Assembly: GCF_025499465.1 (NCBI RefSeq)
Contig: NZ_JAIMCA010000004.1
Location: 248,001 to 312,000 of the forward strand
Origin: Allobosea sp. BH3
GTDB lineage: Bacteria > Pseudomonadota > Alphaproteobacteria > Rhizobiales > Beijerinckiaceae
Length of the DNA: 64,000 bases
Direction of reading: 5' to 3'
A program made the position numbers and the translations under genes. This document shows, piece after piece, positions 34,601-41,365 of this stretch (position 1 is its first letter; each line of letters opens with the position of its first letter). Below the pieces are notes generated by a model. The model did not search any database. It was given only the letters and a program-made list of their open reading frames with translations, and was not told the DNA's origin.

Positions 34601-35273
34601 CCTGCCCGGCGGGCAGCACGAACGCGCCGTCGAACGACACCTGCAGCTCCTCGCCGGTGAGGAAGGTCTTGGTGCGCAGCCGCCCGCCCTCCTCCAGCTC
34701 GCCGGTGGTGATGCGCAGCGAAGCGCCCGCCACCTCGCCTTCGAAGCGCCATGGCCCGGCAAGGCTCACCGCCGAGACCTCGGCCGCTATGGGAGAAATC
34801 GTGACCGGCGGCTTGCCGGCCTCGCGCCAGATCAGGGACGAGCGGCTGATCCTGAGACGGTCGATCTGCGCCTCGGCCGGAATACCCTTGCCCACACGCT
34901 CGGGCAGGCGGATCAGCCCGGCCTCGTCGAGCGAAAGCGCGATCGACGCACCGTCCAGCGCGGCCTGGGAGAAACGGAACTCCCCACGCGCCAGCGCCGC
35001 AAGCGCGAGTTCGACCGTCGCGCGCTCAACGGTGGCGGAACTCGCCGCACCGTCGCCATTGCCGATCCGCACGTCTTCCAGCGAGATGCGCGGCGAGGGC
35101 AGCAGCGTGAGACCGATAGCGCCGCCGATCTGCGTCTCGACGCCGAGCGCCTCGCTCAGCCGCGCCTCGATCTGCGGGCGATAGGCGCGCCAGTCGACGA
35201 AGCCGGGGCCGATCAGGGCCGCCAGCAACGCCAACACCAGCAAGCCGGCCAGAACTGTCAGGCTTTCACGCAA
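31680..35273 (-). CDS. Large AsmA family protein
   Basis: A 1197-residue protein of the AsmA/YhdP/TamB superfamily, thought to form a beta-groove bridge that moves phospholipids between inner and outer membranes. It starts with one membrane anchor (LTVLAGLLVLALLAALIGPG) and the AsmA pattern FVDWRAYRPQIEARLSEALG. It continues with many repeating beta-rich segments facing the periplasm. Unusually, the last 160 residues are different: a highly charged coiled coil (about 1035-1140, rich in Arg-Ala-Glu) and a Pro-rich end. No obvious operon partner. A dispersed palindrome lies just upstream. Confidence 0.88.
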   Translation of the reverse strand: MRESLTVLAGLLVLALLAALIGPGFVDWRAYRPQIEARLSEALGVETQIGGAIGLTLLPSPRISLEDVRIGNGDGAASSATVERATVELALAALARGEFRFSQAALDGASIALSLDEAGLIRLPERVGKGIPAEAQIDRLRISRSSLIWREAGKPPVTISPIAAEVSAVSLAGPWRFEGEVAGASLRITTGELEEGGRLRTKTFLTGEELQVSFDGAFVLPAGQGGFGAQLDGSFTLSPGGAVALSGRVKGGSRQLDLAGLTLDLAGGAARLEGEGQFMPGTGTGSLALRARRLDADALATALAERPGAERALHGLPGAFDIGLDLDQVIWRGEDFSGLALRGRLHDAGLSDASASVRVAGALVGASGHLGPEGASGRLNLKADDARRVALVLARAGLDPALADFVAALGRIDADATGSWAAGRIAFQRLLVAGSSGLRLDASGELLPARLTAKATVSGLSLDTLPPGKSFTGLVRQRDIALDLTLADARFRNVPPGSARLDIRSEGDVWRLSRLSVEGFGGVNVTGAGALLAEGGEISGRVRAPRIETLTALAGPLLPEIVTQALTRTGDGLARLDAGFRLTRAASGETGLTAEGTAAAGKLSVDGLVDRAGNWSRATLGFDLGDRRQAFTALGMPAPLQGGPGRLTLDLAKGRIVGSLAGPGLSLIVEDGAGGPQVSLQADGPGQILPEGPVRLLPDGVLDAHARLDMTGEAVKLDAISAHLGGLSASGSLILPREGRYTGRFAVPTADLRLLMAAALGGAAPTAGSTWSTSRFGRVTELPDLEVAVEAGALTAFDGGVLRNARFSLKSDMDGLRVEDVAGAYGGGQVAGRLGLRRDSGLAQLTGRLDLTAIDLSELTRGAVGGKASGRIEFGGSGETPARLIAGLSGAGSLSTTGTRLARLDPAAYALVIAGTGEDASESETARLQDRLNAALERDAWALGEVTLPFTLAGGLIRLQPFSFERSGMRTEVSGIVDLRALNADLRLALRPLGPMPKGWPGDAPQIGIAWRGPLGSLRRESDVSALSNTVAARALAREIERVEAFEADARERATHARRLRAEREMRENERKLNEFLRVEEERRLAELKRAEEARRLEEERRLADEKRAEEAKRAELVRMEQEIRRRVEAEERARAAAERAAAQQPGPLVLPSAPPAPSPEGFRQQPAPARNTAPPLPPPLQIEPVPRPFSRSALPN

Positions 35274-35317
35274 ATTACGCTTTCTGTCCCTGTCGCCATC
35301 GTGGAAAGGCGGACTTG

Positions 35318-35410
35318 GCCGTCATTGCGAGCGCAGCGAAGCAATCCAGGGGGCGTAGAGCGCGGCCGCCCCTGGATTGCTTCGTCGCTGACGCTCCTCG
35401 CAATGACGGC
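35318..35410. repeat. Long intergenic palindrome, second sequence type
   Basis: GCCGTCATTGCGAG at 35318-35331 is the exact complement of CTCGCAATGACGGC at 35397-35410. GAAGCAATCCAGG and CCTGGATTGCTTC form inner arms. Ends resemble the other dispersed repeats (GTCATT/AATGAC) but the interior is different. It lies in the gap between the AsmA and FAD-dehydrogenase genes. Confidence 0.85.
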
Positions 35411-35503
35411 TTGCACCGCCATCTACTCCGGATCTTGCCTGCAAGTCGCGGCAGGATCACGACCTTCCCGCGAAGGGCCATGGCAGCGCAAGCAGTACCG
35501 ATG

Positions 35504-36949
35504 TCACAGGGCGATGATTTTCCCTGGATTCAGGATATTGCGCGGGTCGAGCGCCCGCTTCAGCGTCCGCATCACGGCCAGCGCCTCGGCCCCGTGCTCC
35601 TGCTCGAGATACTTGATCTTCTTCTGGCCGACGCCGTGCTCGCCGGTGCAGGTGCCGCCCATGGCGAGCGCACGCTTGACCAGCCGGTCGATGAAGGCCT
35701 GCGCCCGCTCGACCTCGCCCGCATCGTCGAGATCGACGAGCGGCTGGGTGTGGAAATTGCCGTCGCCGACATGACCGGCGATAGGCGCGATCAGCCCGGA
35801 GGCCTCGATATCCTTCTTGGTCTCCTCGACGCATTCGGCGAGCCGCGAGATCGGCACGCAGACATCGGTCGCGACGGACTCGAAGCCCGGCCGCAACGCC
35901 TTCGCCGCCCAATAGGCATCATGCCGCGCCTGCCAGAGCTTGGAGCGGTCCTCGGCCTTGGTCGCCCATTCGAAGGGGCCGCCGCCGAACTCGGCCGCGA
36001 TGTCGCCGAAGCGCTCGGATTGCTCCTTCACACCGGCCTCGGTGCCGTGGAATTCGACGAAGAGCATCGTCGTTTCCGGCAGGCCGAGCTTGGAATGCAG
36101 GTTGACGCCGCGGATCATTACGTCGTCGACGAGCTCGATGCGCGCCACCGGCAGCCCGGTCTGGATGGTCAGGATCGTCGCGTCGCAGGCGGCCTTCACC
36201 GAGGGGAAGGGACAGACGCCGGCGGCGACTGCCTCCGGGATGCCATGCAGCTTCAGCGTGATCTCGGTGATGATGCCGAGCGTGCCTTCCGAGCCGACGA
36301 GCAGGCGGGTCAGGTCGTAGCCGGCCGAACTCTTGCGGGCGCGCGTCGAGGTCTTGACGACGGAACCGTCAGCCATCACCGCCGTCAGCGCCAGCACATT
36401 GTCCTTCATCGTGCCGTAGCGCACAGCATTTGTGCCCGACGCTCGCGTCGCCGCCATGCCGCCGATCGAGGCGTCGGCGCCGGGGTCGATGGGGAACATC
36501 AGGCCCTGGTCGCGCAGATGCTCGTTAAGCTCCTTGCGGGTCACGCCGGCCTCGACCACCACGTCGAGATCCTCGCCATGCACGGCGACGATGCGCTTCA
36601 TCTGCGACATGTCGATCGAGACGCCGCCATAGATGGCATTGACATGGCCCTCCAGCGAGGTGCCGGTACCGAAAGCGATGACAGGCACGCCATGCTCGGC
36701 GCAGAGCTTCACGATCTCCGAGACCTCTGCCGTGCTCTGCGGATAGACCACCGCGTCCGGCGGCATGTTCGGGATCCAGGTCAGCGTATGGCCGTGCTGC
36801 TGGCGCACCGCGAGGCTGGTGACGAGCCTGTTTCCGAAGCGCGCGGCGAGCGCCTGCGTCACAGCGGCGATCGCAGCCGGCGAAGGCGGCAGCGCTGCGG
36901 CGGGGACAGGGCTGTCATGAAGGGCGGCGGCGGGCAGGCTCATTGTCAA
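35504..36949 (-). CDS. FAD-linked oxidase, probably D-lactate dehydrogenase (cytochrome type)
   Basis: A 481-residue flavoprotein with the FAD-binding PCMH domain in the N-terminal half: VVYPQSTAEVSEIVKLC, FGTGTSLEGHVNAI and DPGADASIGGMAATRASGTNA. The C-terminal half is a GlcD-like substrate cap with GHVGDGNFHTQPLVD and TCTGEHGVGQKKI at the end. The family oxidises D-lactate, glycolate or D-2-hydroxyglutarate and passes electrons to cytochrome c or quinone. The pattern fits D-lactate dehydrogenase best, but the substrate is not proved. It is divergent from a thioesterase gene across a gap of about 180 bp. Confidence 0.85.
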   Translation of the reverse strand: MTMSLPAAALHDSPVPAAALPPSPAAIAAVTQALAARFGNRLVTSLAVRQQHGHTLTWIPNMPPDAVVYPQSTAEVSEIVKLCAEHGVPVIAFGTGTSLEGHVNAIYGGVSIDMSQMKRIVAVHGEDLDVVVEAGVTRKELNEHLRDQGLMFPIDPGADASIGGMAATRASGTNAVRYGTMKDNVLALTAVMADGSVVKTSTRARKSSAGYDLTRLLVGSEGTLGIITEITLKLHGIPEAVAAGVCPFPSVKAACDATILTIQTGLPVARIELVDDVMIRGVNLHSKLGLPETTMLFVEFHGTEAGVKEQSERFGDIAAEFGGGPFEWATKAEDRSKLWQARHDAYWAAKALRPGFESVATDVCVPISRLAECVEETKKDIEASGLIAPIAGHVGDGNFHTQPLVDLDDAGEVERAQAFIDRLVKRALAMGGTCTGEHGVGQKKIKYLEQEHGAEALAVMRTLKRALDPRNILNPGKIIAL

Positions 36950-37004
36950 TGTCCGTGATTGGAGCTTTAATTTGGAACTGATCGGTTTCGCAGCTGGTTA
37001 CGAT

Positions 37005-37020
37005 GTGACAGCTTCGTCAC
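37005..37020. promoter_or_regulatory. Inverted repeat in divergent gap
   Basis: GTGAC and GTCAC around six bases, in the gap between the FAD-dehydrogenase gene and the thioesterase gene. The short arms make chance occurrence possible. Confidence 0.25.
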
Positions 37021-37133
37021 CTCGCAGCCGGCCACTATGCTGGCGCCGACATATTAGAGCATGCGACGAGAGATTGGGCAGCCGCAATATTGCTGCGAGC
37101 CCCTGAACCAAGCGCCTGACAGGGAGGGCAGTC

Positions 37134-37700
37134 ATGAAAAGCGATTCACGCGCCCCGGCGCTGTTCTTCGCACCTTTCGTTTCCTCGGCCATGCGGGTCG
37201 AGCCGCAGTGGATCGACTATAACGGTCATCTCAACATGGCCTATTACCATGTTCTGTTCGACCGGGCGGTGGACGAGGTCTTCTCGCTGGTGGGCCTGAG
37301 CCGCGACTATGCCGAGACGCGCAACGCCTCGACCTTCACGGCAGAGTGCCACATCCTCTACAAGCGTGAATTGACCGAGGGCGATGCCGTCCGGGTCACC
37401 GCCCAGCTCATCGCCTTCGACGACAAGCGGCTGCACTATTATCTCGAGATGCGGCACGCCAACGAGGGCTGGCTGGCGGCCACCAGCGAGAACTTGTCGC
37501 TGCACGTCGACATGGTCCACCGCAGGGTCGTGCCCTTCCCGGCCGATATCCTCGCCAACCTCGCTTTGATGAAGGCCGCCCACAGCATGATGGCGCTTCC
37601 GGCCACGATCGGCCGGATCATCGGCATGCCGAAGAAATCGGCGATCCGCGTCGATGATGGGGTCGAGCCCCAGCATGCCGAGGCCGAGACGCGGCACTGA
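37134..37700 (+). CDS. Thioesterase family (hot-dog fold) protein
   Basis: A 188-residue single hot-dog-domain protein. VEPQWIDYNGHLNMAYYHVLFDRAVDE holds the conserved Asp/Asn-Gly-His-Met motif of 4HBT-type thioesterases; the Asp of the DYNGH motif is the usual catalytic acid. It would hydrolyse an acyl-CoA thioester. The pattern is close to proteins annotated near carnitine degradation genes, but no carnitine genes are present here, so the substrate is open. A GGGAGGGCAG site precedes the ATG. Confidence 0.82.
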   Translation: MKSDSRAPALFFAPFVSSAMRVEPQWIDYNGHLNMAYYHVLFDRAVDEVFSLVGLSRDYAETRNASTFTAECHILYKRELTEGDAVRVTAQLIAFDDKRLHYYLEMRHANEGWLAATSENLSLHVDMVHRRVVPFPADILANLALMKAAHSMMALPATIGRIIGMPKKSAIRVDDGVEPQHAEAETRH

Positions 37701-37709
37701 GCCGTCTCG

Positions 37710-38513
37710 TCAGCCGTCGTCGCTGTCCGGGATCTTGAGCTTGTGGCCGCAGGCCTTGCAGTAGACGGCGTCGGGCTCGTGCCGCTGCAGCGCGCATTCC
37801 GGGCACGTGAAGGTCACCTTGTTGGGCCGGAACAGCGCCTGCGCCAGCCGCACGAACAGCGTGATCCCCACGATCATCACCACGATCGAGGTCAGCTTGC
37901 CGGCGATCCCGGGGAGCGTGATGTCGCCGAAGCCGGTCGTCGTCACGGTCGCGACGGTGAAATAGAGCGCCTCGACATAGCCCTCCAGCCCGCCGCGTTG
38001 CTGGAAGAAGAAGGTGTAGACGAAGCCCGTCACGACGAAGAGGAACGTCACGACATTGCTCAGCGCGCGAACCACGTTCTCCCATTCGTGGAAGGGTGTT
38101 TCGCGGAACTGCGCCCAGACGATGCCCTTATGCGACAGCGACCACAGCCTGAGGATGCGCAGGAAGCCGAAATTCTCCAGCCATTGCGGCGCAAGCAGCG
38201 TCAGCAGGATGAAGAGGTCGAGCAGCATGGTCGGCTGGCGCAGCAGCCGCAGCATGTTGGTCGCGGCGAGCAGTCGCGCCGAGATCTCGGCGACCATGAT
38301 CACGGCGATGGAATAGTCGATCCAGAGAAAGGCGGCCTTCTCCCTGAGTAACGGCGTCAGGATGAAAAAGGCGATGATGAGCAGGTCGACGACCGTCGTC
38401 ACCGCCTGGAAACACAGCGCCGCCGGCGAGCGGCCATGATAAAGCTGGCGCAAACGGTTGCGAACCGCTTCGAACCGGCTCACATCCTCAGCAGGGGAAT
38501 CGACGCCATCCAT
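37710..38513 (-). CDS. Six-helix potassium channel with C-terminal zinc ribbon
   Basis: A 267-residue membrane protein with a voltage-channel layout of six helices. A pore loop carries the filter TTTGFGD (about residue 195) instead of the usual TVGYGD. The S4-like helix has few basic residues (FLRILRLWSLSHKG), so voltage sensing may be weak. After S6 there is a small zinc-ribbon-like domain with CPECAL and CKACGHKL cysteine pairs (about residues 233-262). That is an uncommon cytoplasmic tail for a small bacterial K+ channel and might bind zinc or act in gating. No gene neighbour suggests a partner. Confidence 0.8.
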   Translation of the reverse strand: MDGVDSPAEDVSRFEAVRNRLRQLYHGRSPAALCFQAVTTVVDLLIIAFFILTPLLREKAAFLWIDYSIAVIMVAEISARLLAATNMLRLLRQPTMLLDLFILLTLLAPQWLENFGFLRILRLWSLSHKGIVWAQFRETPFHEWENVVRALSNVVTFLFVVTGFVYTFFFQQRGGLEGYVEALYFTVATVTTTGFGDITLPGIAGKLTSIVVMIVGITLFVRLAQALFRPNKVTFTCPECALQRHEPDAVYCKACGHKLKIPDSDDG

Positions 38514-38558
38514 CGCCGTCGAGCATAGGCTTCCGGCCCGCGAACCGCTATGCGCCGC

Positions 38559-39224
38559 TCAGCCCCGCGTCAGCACCGCATGCACGGCATAACCGCGATA
38601 AGGAGCGGCCAACCGGCAATCCGCCCCCGCCGCCTCGGCAAGAGCCCGCACCGTCGCGGGTAGATCCTCGCGCGGCGTCACGTGGAACAGGCCGAGCCAG
38701 CGCAGCAGAAGCTTCTTGAAGCCCGGCGGCAGGCCCGCCTGATCGCCGAAATCGACGATATGCACCGAGCCGCCCGCATCGAGCCGGCGCAGCGCCTCCT
38801 CGACGACAGCCTGCCAGGGCGGGATCATCGAGAGCGCATAGGAGATCACGATCCGGTCGAAGCCCGCCCGGTCGAACAGCGCCTGTGGGTCGAAATCCGT
38901 GGCATCGGCCTGCGCCAGCCCGATCCGGCCCTCCAGCCCAGCCTTCGCGACCGAAGCCCGCGCCGTCGCCAGCATCTCGGTCGAGACGTCGAGCCCGTAG
39001 CAGGCCGCGGCAGGATAGCGCTGCGCGATCTTGATGAGGTTGCGCCCGGTGCCGCAGCCGATCTCCAGCACGGTCCCACCCGCAGGCGGCGCCAAGCCTT
39101 CGATCAGCTGGTCGCGGCCGAGCAGGTAGAACTTCCGGCTGGCGTCGTAGATGTGGCGCTGGTGCCGGTAGATCCGGTCCATCAGCCCGGCGGCGGAGCC
39201 GGCCGTGGCGTCCGCCGCGCTCAC
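38559..39224 (-). CDS. btaB: Betaine-lipid N-methyltransferase (BtaB-like)
   Basis: A 221-residue class I SAM methyltransferase. The SAM motif VLEIGCGTGRNLI is at about residues 52-64, followed by GLDVSTEML. Its partner gene btaA lies directly upstream with a 4-bp overlap. In Rhodobacter and Sinorhizobium BtaB adds three methyl groups to diacylglycerylhomoserine, giving the phosphorus-free betaine lipid DGTS. The assignment rests on the pairing with btaA plus the methyltransferase motifs; a methyltransferase of other function cannot be excluded from the motifs alone. Both genes would be read from the promoter with the Pho-box-like site. Confidence 0.85.
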   Translation of the reverse strand: MSAADATAGSAAGLMDRIYRHQRHIYDASRKFYLLGRDQLIEGLAPPAGGTVLEIGCGTGRNLIKIAQRYPAAACYGLDVSTEMLATARASVAKAGLEGRIGLAQADATDFDPQALFDRAGFDRIVISYALSMIPPWQAVVEEALRRLDAGGSVHIVDFGDQAGLPPGFKKLLLRWLGLFHVTPREDLPATVRALAEAAGADCRLAAPYRGYAVHAVLTRG

Positions 39225-40486
39225 GCGGCCTCGCCCTTGCGGACGTAGAGGTGGAACCCGCCATAGATCGCCGAGCGGTCCTGCCGGCAGAGAACGCGGC
39301 TCTTCTCTTCCTCATAGTCCCACTGGTCGAGGATCTCGGCCGGAACACGCCCGGGCAGCAACCGTTCATCGGCCGCGGTGCGGAAGATCACCCGCGCGCC
39401 CGGCCGGGCCGTGCGCGTGATCTGCGACCAGAGCGCGGTGAGATCCGCATCGTTCATCCAATCCTGTGCGTCGAGCAGCACATAGGCGTCGCAGCTTTCG
39501 GCCGGTTGCTCCGACAACATCGTGGTGACGGAGCCCTGCCGATACGAAACCGCCGCCGAGCGCGTCTTCATCGCCTCGAAGTGCGCGGCCTGCAGATAAG
39601 GCGGCACGGCGGCGTCCGCGCCCTCCGCATAGGCGCGTCCAAAGGCCTGCTGAGCGAAATAGTTGTCCTTGAGATCGAAATCGCAGGCGAGCCGTTCCAG
39701 CCTCAGCTTCAGCGCCCCGAGGATGCCGTCCTCACCATCCGCCGCCAGCGCCTTATACTGCGCGGGCGGGATGCCGAGCCCGTAGAGAGAGGCGGGCTGC
39801 CGCACCAGCCAGCGCACCAGCCTGCGCTCGAACATCGGGGCGAGATGCCGCTCATAGAGCGCCCGCTGCTCGGCGAGGTCGCGCGCTTTAAGCATCGCCC
39901 GCGGATTGCCGCCCAGCAGCCGCGCCAGCACATGGCCGGTGCCGATGAAGCGGCCGAGCAGCCCATAGCGGTAGACGCCGTTGGCGTAGAGATTGATCCG
40001 CCGGCGGCCGTTCAGCCCCCGCCCTTCCCAGTAGCCACGCGAGACGGCGTCGAGATACGGCGCGATCTCGTTGTCGTAGAAGGCAACGTTGGCGCGGCTG
40101 TTGGCCCGGCCGAAGAAGCCCAGGAAGGCGTCATGGCTTTCGATCCGAGCCAGCGCCGCGAGCTTGAGCCGGCCGAGCGCGATATGAGCCCCGTTCAGAT
40201 CGACCGCGCTGATCCTGACCGGCGCCGCCGTCAGATAGGACAGGACGTTGCAGGAGCCCGAGGCGATGGCGACGACATGGTCGCCGGCCCTGAGCTGCAG
40301 CGCCTGCATGTCGACGACCGGGTCTTCCCAGATCTGCGGATAGACCAGCCCCGAGAAGGCGCGGGTGAAGAGCCATTCCAGCATGCCCGCCCGGGAGAGC
40401 GGCTTGCTACGGCGGACCGCCGTGCCGAGACCGGAGGTCGTCATGCGCTTGACTGCGCGCGCCGTCTGCGTCGCCTGCTGCATCAT
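39221..40486 (-). CDS. btaA: SAM:diacylglycerol 3-amino-3-carboxypropyltransferase (BtaA, DUF3419)
   Basis: Transfers the aminocarboxypropyl group of S-adenosylmethionine to diacylglycerol, making diacylglyceryl-homoserine, the first step of betaine lipid (DGTS) synthesis. The 421-residue protein matches DUF3419/BtaA: LVYPQIWEDPVVDMQAL, IASGSCNVLSYLT (SAM-binding), AVDLNGAHIALGRLK and the later NDADLTALW segment. The next gene downstream is btaB. Betaine lipids replace phospholipids when phosphate is scarce; a likely PhoB site lies 50 bp upstream of the start. Confidence 0.92.
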   Translation of the reverse strand: MMQQATQTARAVKRMTTSGLGTAVRRSKPLSRAGMLEWLFTRAFSGLVYPQIWEDPVVDMQALQLRAGDHVVAIASGSCNVLSYLTAAPVRISAVDLNGAHIALGRLKLAALARIESHDAFLGFFGRANSRANVAFYDNEIAPYLDAVSRGYWEGRGLNGRRRINLYANGVYRYGLLGRFIGTGHVLARLLGGNPRAMLKARDLAEQRALYERHLAPMFERRLVRWLVRQPASLYGLGIPPAQYKALAADGEDGILGALKLRLERLACDFDLKDNYFAQQAFGRAYAEGADAAVPPYLQAAHFEAMKTRSAAVSYRQGSVTTMLSEQPAESCDAYVLLDAQDWMNDADLTALWSQITRTARPGARVIFRTAADERLLPGRVPAEILDQWDYEEEKSRVLCRQDRSAIYGGFHLYVRKGEAA

Positions 40487-40535
40487 CGAGCCCTTCGCTC
40501 TCTTCTGCGGGTGGCGGGGCTGCTAGAGGAGTCGC

Positions 40536-40553
40536 ATGACGGTTGGGTGACGG
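40536..40553 (-). promoter_or_regulatory. Candidate Pho box before btaA
   Basis: On the minus strand two 7-mers, CCGTCAC and CCGTCAT, are separated by four bases. This is the 11-bp direct-repeat spacing of PhoB sites (consensus CTGTCAT-N4-CTGTCAT); both halves differ at position 2 and one at position 7. It ends 50 bp before the btaA start, with a TAGCAG candidate -10 ten bases downstream of it. Confidence 0.7.
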
Positions 40554-40686
40554 GGGCGGGCCCGAGGGCACCCGATCGTGAAAACCGGGCGCTCCCGACG
40601 GGGCTGAAATCCGGCCGGCGAAGGACCATATTGGGGGCCAGCAACCGGGGGGCGCTTCAGGCCGCCCGGCACGACAGGAGATCGCC

Positions 40687-41130
40687 ATGGGTCTGATGAA
40701 CATGTTCGGCGAGGCCAGAAAGCCGGAGGACAACTTCCCCTTCCAGCTCAGCGATACCGAGTGGCGCGAGCGGCTGACACCGGAGCAGTACCAGGTCCTG
40801 CGCGGCCACGGCACGGAACGGGCCGGCTCCTGCGCGCTCAACTATGAGAAGCGCGCCGGCACCTTCTCCTGCGCCGGCTGCGGCCAGAAGCTGTTCAAGT
40901 CGGGCAAGAAGTTCGAGAGCGGCACGGGCTGGCCGAGCTTCGACCAGCCTCTGGAAGGCGCGGTCGGCGCCTCGGAGGATTTCAGCCACGGCATGCACCG
41001 CGTCGAGGTGCATTGCGCGAACTGCGGCGGCCATCTCGGCCACGTCTTCCCGGACGGCCCGCCCCCGACCGGCCTGCGCTACTGCATCAACGGCGTCGCG
41101 ATGAACTTCGAGGCAGCGGAAGCGGCCTGA
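40687..41130 (+). CDS. msrB: Peptide-methionine (R)-S-oxide reductase
   Basis: Repairs oxidised methionine (R-sulfoxide) in proteins using thioredoxin. The 147-residue protein has two CxxC zinc-binding pairs (residues 62/65 and 110/113), GWPSF (81-85) and the catalytic Cys in RYCING (about residue 133). There is no signal peptide, so it is cytoplasmic. A CAGGAGATCGCC stretch provides the ribosome binding site. It is divergent from btaA across a 200-bp gap. Confidence 0.95.
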   Translation: MGLMNMFGEARKPEDNFPFQLSDTEWRERLTPEQYQVLRGHGTERAGSCALNYEKRAGTFSCAGCGQKLFKSGKKFESGTGWPSFDQPLEGAVGASEDFSHGMHRVEVHCANCGGHLGHVFPDGPPPTGLRYCINGVAMNFEAAEAA

Positions 41131-41138
41131 AGCCAGAG

Positions 41139-41173
41139 CCGTCATGGTCGGGCTTGACCCGACCATCTCATGA
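41139..41173. repeat. Short dispersed palindrome, truncated type
   Basis: GCCGTCATGGTCGGGCTTG and CCCGACCATCTCATGAC form an imperfect palindrome. It resembles the ends of the longer dispersed palindromes (for example at 11055 and 52849) without the central part. It follows msrB. Confidence 0.6.
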
Positions 41174-41201
41174 CCCAGCTAGACGCGCGAACCGCGGGAA
41201 A

Positions 41202-41345
41202 CCCCTCTCCTGTAAGGAGAGGGGCACGGATGAAGTGTAGGCCCCTGGCCCATTAGAGTGCCGGCCTCACGGCGGCGCAGCGACCACGTCACAGCAACCC
41301 GGTGAACGGCCTACCCCTCACCCTGCCCTCTCCCTCCGGGAGAGG
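41202..41345. repeat. Two short palindromes in the msrB-AidB gap
   Basis: CCCCTCTCC (41202-41210) pairs with GGAGAGGGG (41216-41224), and CCTCTCCCTCCGGGAGAGG is a palindrome at 41327-41345. Both share CCTCTCC. They lie between two convergent genes and could act as bidirectional transcription stops, although T-runs are missing. Confidence 0.55.
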
Positions 41346-41365
41346 ATTCCCCGCGTTGTCCGATC

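Noticed and set aside
32134..34752. 872-codon open frame overlapping the AsmA gene
   Set aside because: Same strand, other frame; Arg/Ala-rich low-complexity product with no domain, typical of frame shadows in GC-rich DNA.
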